NCBI GenBank assembly: GCA_028687585.1
Contig: JAQTZV010000002.1
Coordinates: 302,901-366,900, forward strand
Source of the DNA: Desulfuromonadaceae bacterium
Lineage (GTDB): Bacteria > Desulfobacterota > Desulfuromonadia > Geobacterales > Pseudopelobacteraceae
DNA: 64,000 nucleotides
Direction of reading: 5' to 3'
In this document: one piece after another, positions 61,162 through 64,000 of the stretch
Numbering within the stretch: the stretch's first letter is position 1
Layout of the letters: each line of letters begins with the position of its first letter
Notes under the pieces: model-generated
Databases searched by the model: none
Seen by the model: the letters and a program-made list of their open reading frames with translations, nothing else
Told to the model about the DNA's origin: nothing
Made by a program: the position numbers and the translations under genes

Positions 61162-62256
61162 TCAGAAAAGTTCATCAAGAAGATCAAAATCAAGATACGT
61201 CTCAGCCAGACTTCTGATCAGGGTAAGTTTTTCGGTGTCGTCGGCGGTTATTTTAGACACATCCTCGGTGATGACCTGGTAGAGTTCGGCAGTGGTATGC
61301 AACATGGAGCGCATATATGGAATATTGCTGCGATCAAGGATCATCTGGGTGATAGTACTGACAGGGGCGGTACCGGGAATGACCAGGCCGACAATTAGCG
61401 GGCGATATGCCGGTATTTTATAAAGATTTGCCAGAGTTACCAGCAGTTCATCACGGCTGCTGGTAACAATCAGCAGGGAAGGTTCACGAATCAGTTCTGT
61501 AACCCGTTGGGTCGATGCAGCACCGATTTGAACATGATGTATTATTCTGCTCGCCTCAAGCCTGTTACCATGAAGCGGCAACCCAAGCAGTCGGGAGATG
61601 CGCCTGAGTGTGGGATTGGCCAGAACCGGGTGATAGTCGACTCCGCCAATCACTTTCATTTTTTCACCGGCAAGTGCCCGTGTGAGATAATCCAGGGTAC
61701 GATCGCGTTTTTCAGGGATAAGCTTATTGGCAAGAACAGCCCGTACCTCTACCCCCTCCTTCTCGAACAGGGCCAACCCCATATAGATTTGATCAACGAC
61801 ATTTCCCAGACCGCCGCCGGTCACCATTAATACGGGTGCATTCAGCATCCGGGCTATATGCGCGTTTGATGTCTTCATCACCGATCCGACACCGGGGTGC
61901 CCTGACCCTTCAATAATGATGAAATCACATTTTTTTTCAAGTTCAGCATACGCCCGCATAATCCGCTCGTGGAGTACATCGGGTAAGATTTCTCCATCTA
62001 CCACCTTGCGTGTTGTATCGGGATGAACAACCACGGGTGACATCCAGCGCAGTTCTTTTTCCAGTTCAAAAACCTGTGCAATCAGGGCTGCATCCTTGTC
62101 AACCGTGATTCGATGAAATGTGGCCGGTTTTGGGCCGAGCGGCTTGATGAATCCGACATTGTGGTATTTTTTTAGCGCCAGATACATCAAACCGATGCAG
62201 GTAGTGGTTTTTCCGCAGTTCTGGCCGGTTGCTGCAATAAATATTTTTTTTGCCAT
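61162..62256 (-). CDS. BioD/CobB-like P-loop protein with DRTGG domain (Pta N-terminal-like)
   Basis: A 364-residue protein. The N-terminal dethiobiotin-synthetase-like P-loop domain has Walker A ATGQNCGKTTTCIGL (about 8-22), and FIIIEGSGHPGVGSVMKTSN as the second nucleotide motif. It is followed by a DRTGG-type domain (about 225-330, VQIGAASTQRVTELIREPSLLIVTSSRDE). The same two-domain unit forms the N-terminus of long phosphate acetyltransferases, where it senses metabolites. Here it stands alone without the catalytic domain. AAGGAAAATATC precedes the ATG, and a palindrome lies just upstream. Confidence 0.85.
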   Translation of the reverse strand: MAKKIFIAATGQNCGKTTTCIGLMYLALKKYHNVGFIKPLGPKPATFHRITVDKDAALIAQVFELEKELRWMSPVVVHPDTTRKVVDGEILPDVLHERIMRAYAELEKKCDFIIIEGSGHPGVGSVMKTSNAHIARMLNAPVLMVTGGGLGNVVDQIYMGLALFEKEGVEVRAVLANKLIPEKRDRTLDYLTRALAGEKMKVIGGVDYHPVLANPTLRRISRLLGLPLHGNRLEASRIIHHVQIGAASTQRVTELIREPSLLIVTSSRDELLVTLANLYKIPAYRPLIVGLVIPGTAPVSTITQMILDRSNIPYMRSMLHTTAELYQVITEDVSKITADDTEKLTLIRSLAETYLDFDLLDELF

Positions 62257-62269
62257 GATATTTTCCTTG

Positions 62270-62284
62270 TACGTGACTCACGTA
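62270..62284 (-). promoter_or_regulatory. Perfect palindrome upstream of the BioD-like/DRTGG gene
   Basis: TACGTGA-C-TCACGTA lies directly before the Shine-Dalgarno of the gene starting at 62256. It is a good candidate operator, and the FadR/LldR-type regulator encoded immediately downstream is the obvious candidate to bind it (inference). Confidence 0.45.
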
Positions 62285-62368
62285 ATGTGAATGAAGGCGT
62301 GTCAACATACGATTTATAGCACTTATTCTGTTGTAACGGAGTAAATTTCTTGGCTTTAACATAATTCA

Positions 62369-62393
62369 GCCGGAGGATGTTCATCCCTCCGGC
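62369..62393 (-). terminator. Hairpin after the GlcF-like gene
   Basis: GCCGGAGG pairs with CCTCCGGC around a nine-base loop, about 65 bp past the stop of the Fe-S subunit gene. The sequence after it on the minus strand is only weakly T-rich, so termination efficiency is uncertain. Confidence 0.5.
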
Positions 62394-62456
62394 CGTGAAA
62401 GGAGCAGATAATGGCAGTAATGTGCTCGTTCAAACTGAGTAAAATGACGCGCCTCG

Positions 62457-63695
62457 TCAGTTGCTCATACTAAGTGCCAGTACTTCCGTCAAATGCATCA
62501 GTTTAACTGCAGGCAACTGATCCGCCAGCCCCTTCTTTAACTGCAGCAGGCATCCCGGATTGCTGGTTACGAGAATGTCAGCGCCACTGGCCCGCACGGT
62601 ATCCAGCTTGCGCTGCAAAATCCGGTCAGACATCTCCGGTCGGGTAATGTTGTAGGTTCCAGCGCTTCCGCAGCAGGCGTCAGCGGCTTCCAACTCCTTG
62701 TATTCAAGCCCCGGCACCAGTTTGAGCAGATCACGCGGCTCCTTGCGAATCCCCTGACAGTGGGCGATGTGGCAGGGGTCGTGATAGGTGACTTTCTGTT
62801 GCAACGGTTTCAGTTTCGCGTGCAGTTCTTCGGTGTGAAGTGCCAGCACTTGAGAAATATCGCGGACTTTGCTACTGAAAGCCGCCGCAGCTTCCCCTTC
62901 TATATGATGCCCGTATTTCTTCAGCTCCGCGCCGCAGCCGCCGCAATCGGTGACGATATAATCAACCGAGTAGCCGCCGAAGATATCCACATTAGTATGG
63001 GCCGCTTCTTTAAGGCCTTCCAGATCGCCCCCCAGCATGTTGGGTGCTCCGCAGCAGACCTGGTTACGCGGGGTGATGACACGATAGCCGAGCATTGAGA
63101 GCAGTTTTATCGTGGCGCGGCTGGCATCGCTGAAGATCAGGCTCATGACGCAGCCGAGAAAAAAACCGACCGTACCACGTTCCGAGCCGACCGCCGGTGT
63201 CACCTCCTGAATTTCCCGGCGCAGCGGGCGGGGGGGGAGGGTGGGTAGCAGTCCTTCCATCCGTTCCAGTGGCTTGGGAAACATTTTGAGAACGCCAAGA
63301 GTTCTGACCAGCTTCTGCAGACCGCTCTTCTGATACATCCGCATCGGCACCATTGAGGTTTCAAGCAGATCCGGGTGCGGCACCAATTTGCGGAGAATCA
63401 ACTCTTCCATAAAACCGAGTCCGCTCTCGCTTTTTTTCTCGCAGGTAAATTCCGCTACCAGTTCTCCGGCATTGACCCCGCAGGGACAGGCAGAAGCGCA
63501 CGCCTGGCAGTCGAGGCAGAGCGACAGGAATTCCAGCAGGCGCTCCGACTGATCAAGTTCACCCTCCTGCAGTTTGCGAATCAGGGCAACCCGGCCGCGT
63601 GGTGATGCGGTTTCCAGGAAGGTTTCCTTGTAGGTAGGACAAGAGGGAAGACACATGCCGCAGCGCATACAGTTGATAAGTTTAACGTAGTCCAT
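62457..63695 (-). CDS. Glycolate/lactate oxidase iron-sulfur subunit (GlcF-like, two CCG domains)
   Basis: A 412-residue electron-transfer subunit. Two [4Fe-4S] ferredoxin motifs (CMRCGMCLPSCPTY at 9-22 and CLDCQACASACPCG at about 60-73) are followed by two CCG domains (CCGAPNMLGGDLE and CCGSAGTYN; also DCGGCGAEL and DPCHIAHCQG) typical of GlcF, LutA and heterodisulfide reductase subunits. The partner FAD subunit would lie beyond the right edge. ATG 63695 has AGAGG upstream; the frame opens at 63725. Neighbouring GntR and DRTGG genes suggest organic-acid metabolism. Confidence 0.9.
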   Translation of the reverse strand: MDYVKLINCMRCGMCLPSCPTYKETFLETASPRGRVALIRKLQEGELDQSERLLEFLSLCLDCQACASACPCGVNAGELVAEFTCEKKSESGLGFMEELILRKLVPHPDLLETSMVPMRMYQKSGLQKLVRTLGVLKMFPKPLERMEGLLPTLPPRPLRREIQEVTPAVGSERGTVGFFLGCVMSLIFSDASRATIKLLSMLGYRVITPRNQVCCGAPNMLGGDLEGLKEAAHTNVDIFGGYSVDYIVTDCGGCGAELKKYGHHIEGEAAAAFSSKVRDISQVLALHTEELHAKLKPLQQKVTYHDPCHIAHCQGIRKEPRDLLKLVPGLEYKELEAADACCGSAGTYNITRPEMSDRILQRKLDTVRASGADILVTSNPGCLLQLKKGLADQLPAVKLMHLTEVLALSMSN

Positions 63696-63711
63696 ATTTA
63701 GAACCTCTTTG

Positions 63712-63741
63712 TCCACGAAAAGCACGAAAAGACACGAAAGA
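63712..63741. repeat. Short imperfect tandem repeat CACGAAA(A/G)
   Basis: Three units of CACGAAA with one- or two-base spacers lie just upstream of the GlcF-like gene. A related ACGGAGGCACGGAG motif follows at about 63789-63803. Such phrases recur in intergenic DNA of environmental bacteria; no function can be assigned. Confidence 0.4.
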
Positions 63742-63942
63742 AATCAAGGTGACTGCTCAAGATCAAAAACGAATCAAAGGCAACTCACACGGAGGCACGG
63801 AGAAAGTCAAAAACAAAGTCTTTTATGGTTTACCCTAAAGGCTTTATGGTCTTAATCCTGGTTTTCTCTGTGCTGTATAGGCTCAGCGTGAATAGGACTT
63901 TTGGTTCGTTTGTGATAAACCATCACGAACGGAGGAAAGTCC

Positions 63943-64000
63943 ATGAAAAAGAAACGTCACAATTACACCCCAGCCGAGAAAGTTTCCATTTTACGGCGCC
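63943..64000 (+). mobile_element. Start of an insertion-sequence transposase gene (partial)
   Basis: GGAGG seven bases before ATG 63943, then MKKKRHNYTPAEKVSILRR to the window end. The YTPAEKVSILRR start is typical of IS3-type OrfA helix-turn-helix transposase subunits. The element's left end probably lies in 63850-63940, where imperfect inverted sequences (GTTTGTGAT/ATCACGAAC, about 63908-63930) occur, but its boundary cannot be fixed without the other end. Confidence 0.75.

Overview
The window looks like chromosome from a Geobacter-type bacterium (Desulfuromonadales/Geobacterales), at roughly 50% G+C. This is an inference from gene content and order. The evidence is the block aroC-aroB-TPR-roadblock-aroQ-M24 peptidase-accB-accC-gcvH, a pyrR-pyrB-pyrC-carA-carB cluster, a futalosine-pathway gene (mqnA), a PxxKW cysteine-rich protein, bacteriohemerythrin, a mono-haem cytochrome and very dense two-component, chemotaxis and c-di-GMP signalling. 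There is no rRNA and no CRISPR array. One tRNA (His) is present, and one insertion sequence begins at the right edge.

Layout. 1-2.7 kb: two tandem TRAP dicarboxylate binding proteins, each with its own sigma-54 promoter and palindromic upstream site. The start of a probable DctQ lies at the left edge. 2.7-10 kb: a methyltransferase/HD-GYP pair, small unknown genes, a chemoreceptor, and a PstS-like binding protein beside a degenerate chemoreceptor-like protein. 10.4-20.5 kb: the shikimate, fatty-acid and glycine-cleavage block, a TolC-like channel and mqnA. Only the last 41 codons of a shikimate kinase gene survive between aroC and aroB. 20.5-26 kb: Nudix, PxxKW protein, trpEG, cheV and aroF. 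AroF is preceded by a Phe/Tyr/Trp-rich leader peptide and an intrinsic terminator, a textbook attenuator. 26-35.5 kb: pyrimidine and carbamoyl-phosphate synthesis, with a terminator ahead of pyrR, then greA and a DUF1858 protein.

35.6-40.3 kb: a MoxR-DUF58-transglutaminase operon interrupted by a bacteriohemerythrin segment. The interruption duplicated the tail of moxR, so the DUF58 gene appears to start at a CTG in a CTGA overlap. 40.3-44.2 kb: tRNA-His, AT-rich genes (unknown zinc-ribbon protein, HDOD), rhomboid protease, a DUF2628-like protein and a cytochrome. 44.5-59.6 kb: RlpA, an EAL-HDOD protein, a DJ-1/HD-GYP fusion, then a tightly packed minus-strand operon. In transcription order it runs diguanylate cyclase, three-receiver hybrid kinase, PstS-like binding protein, kinase-less GAF sensor, CheR, CheB without a receiver, and a REC-PAS-kinase-REC protein. 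59.7-64 kb: rfbC, a GntR/FadR-type regulator, a BioD-like/DRTGG protein, a GlcF-like Fe-S subunit and the start of a transposase.

Most noteworthy are the aroF attenuator, the aroK deletion scar, the moxR-tail duplication around hemerythrin, the DJ-1/HD-GYP fusion lacking its first metal-ligand histidine, and the six- or seven-gene CheR/CheB/binding-protein/hybrid-kinase operon. All identifications come from reading the sequence. No database search was possible.
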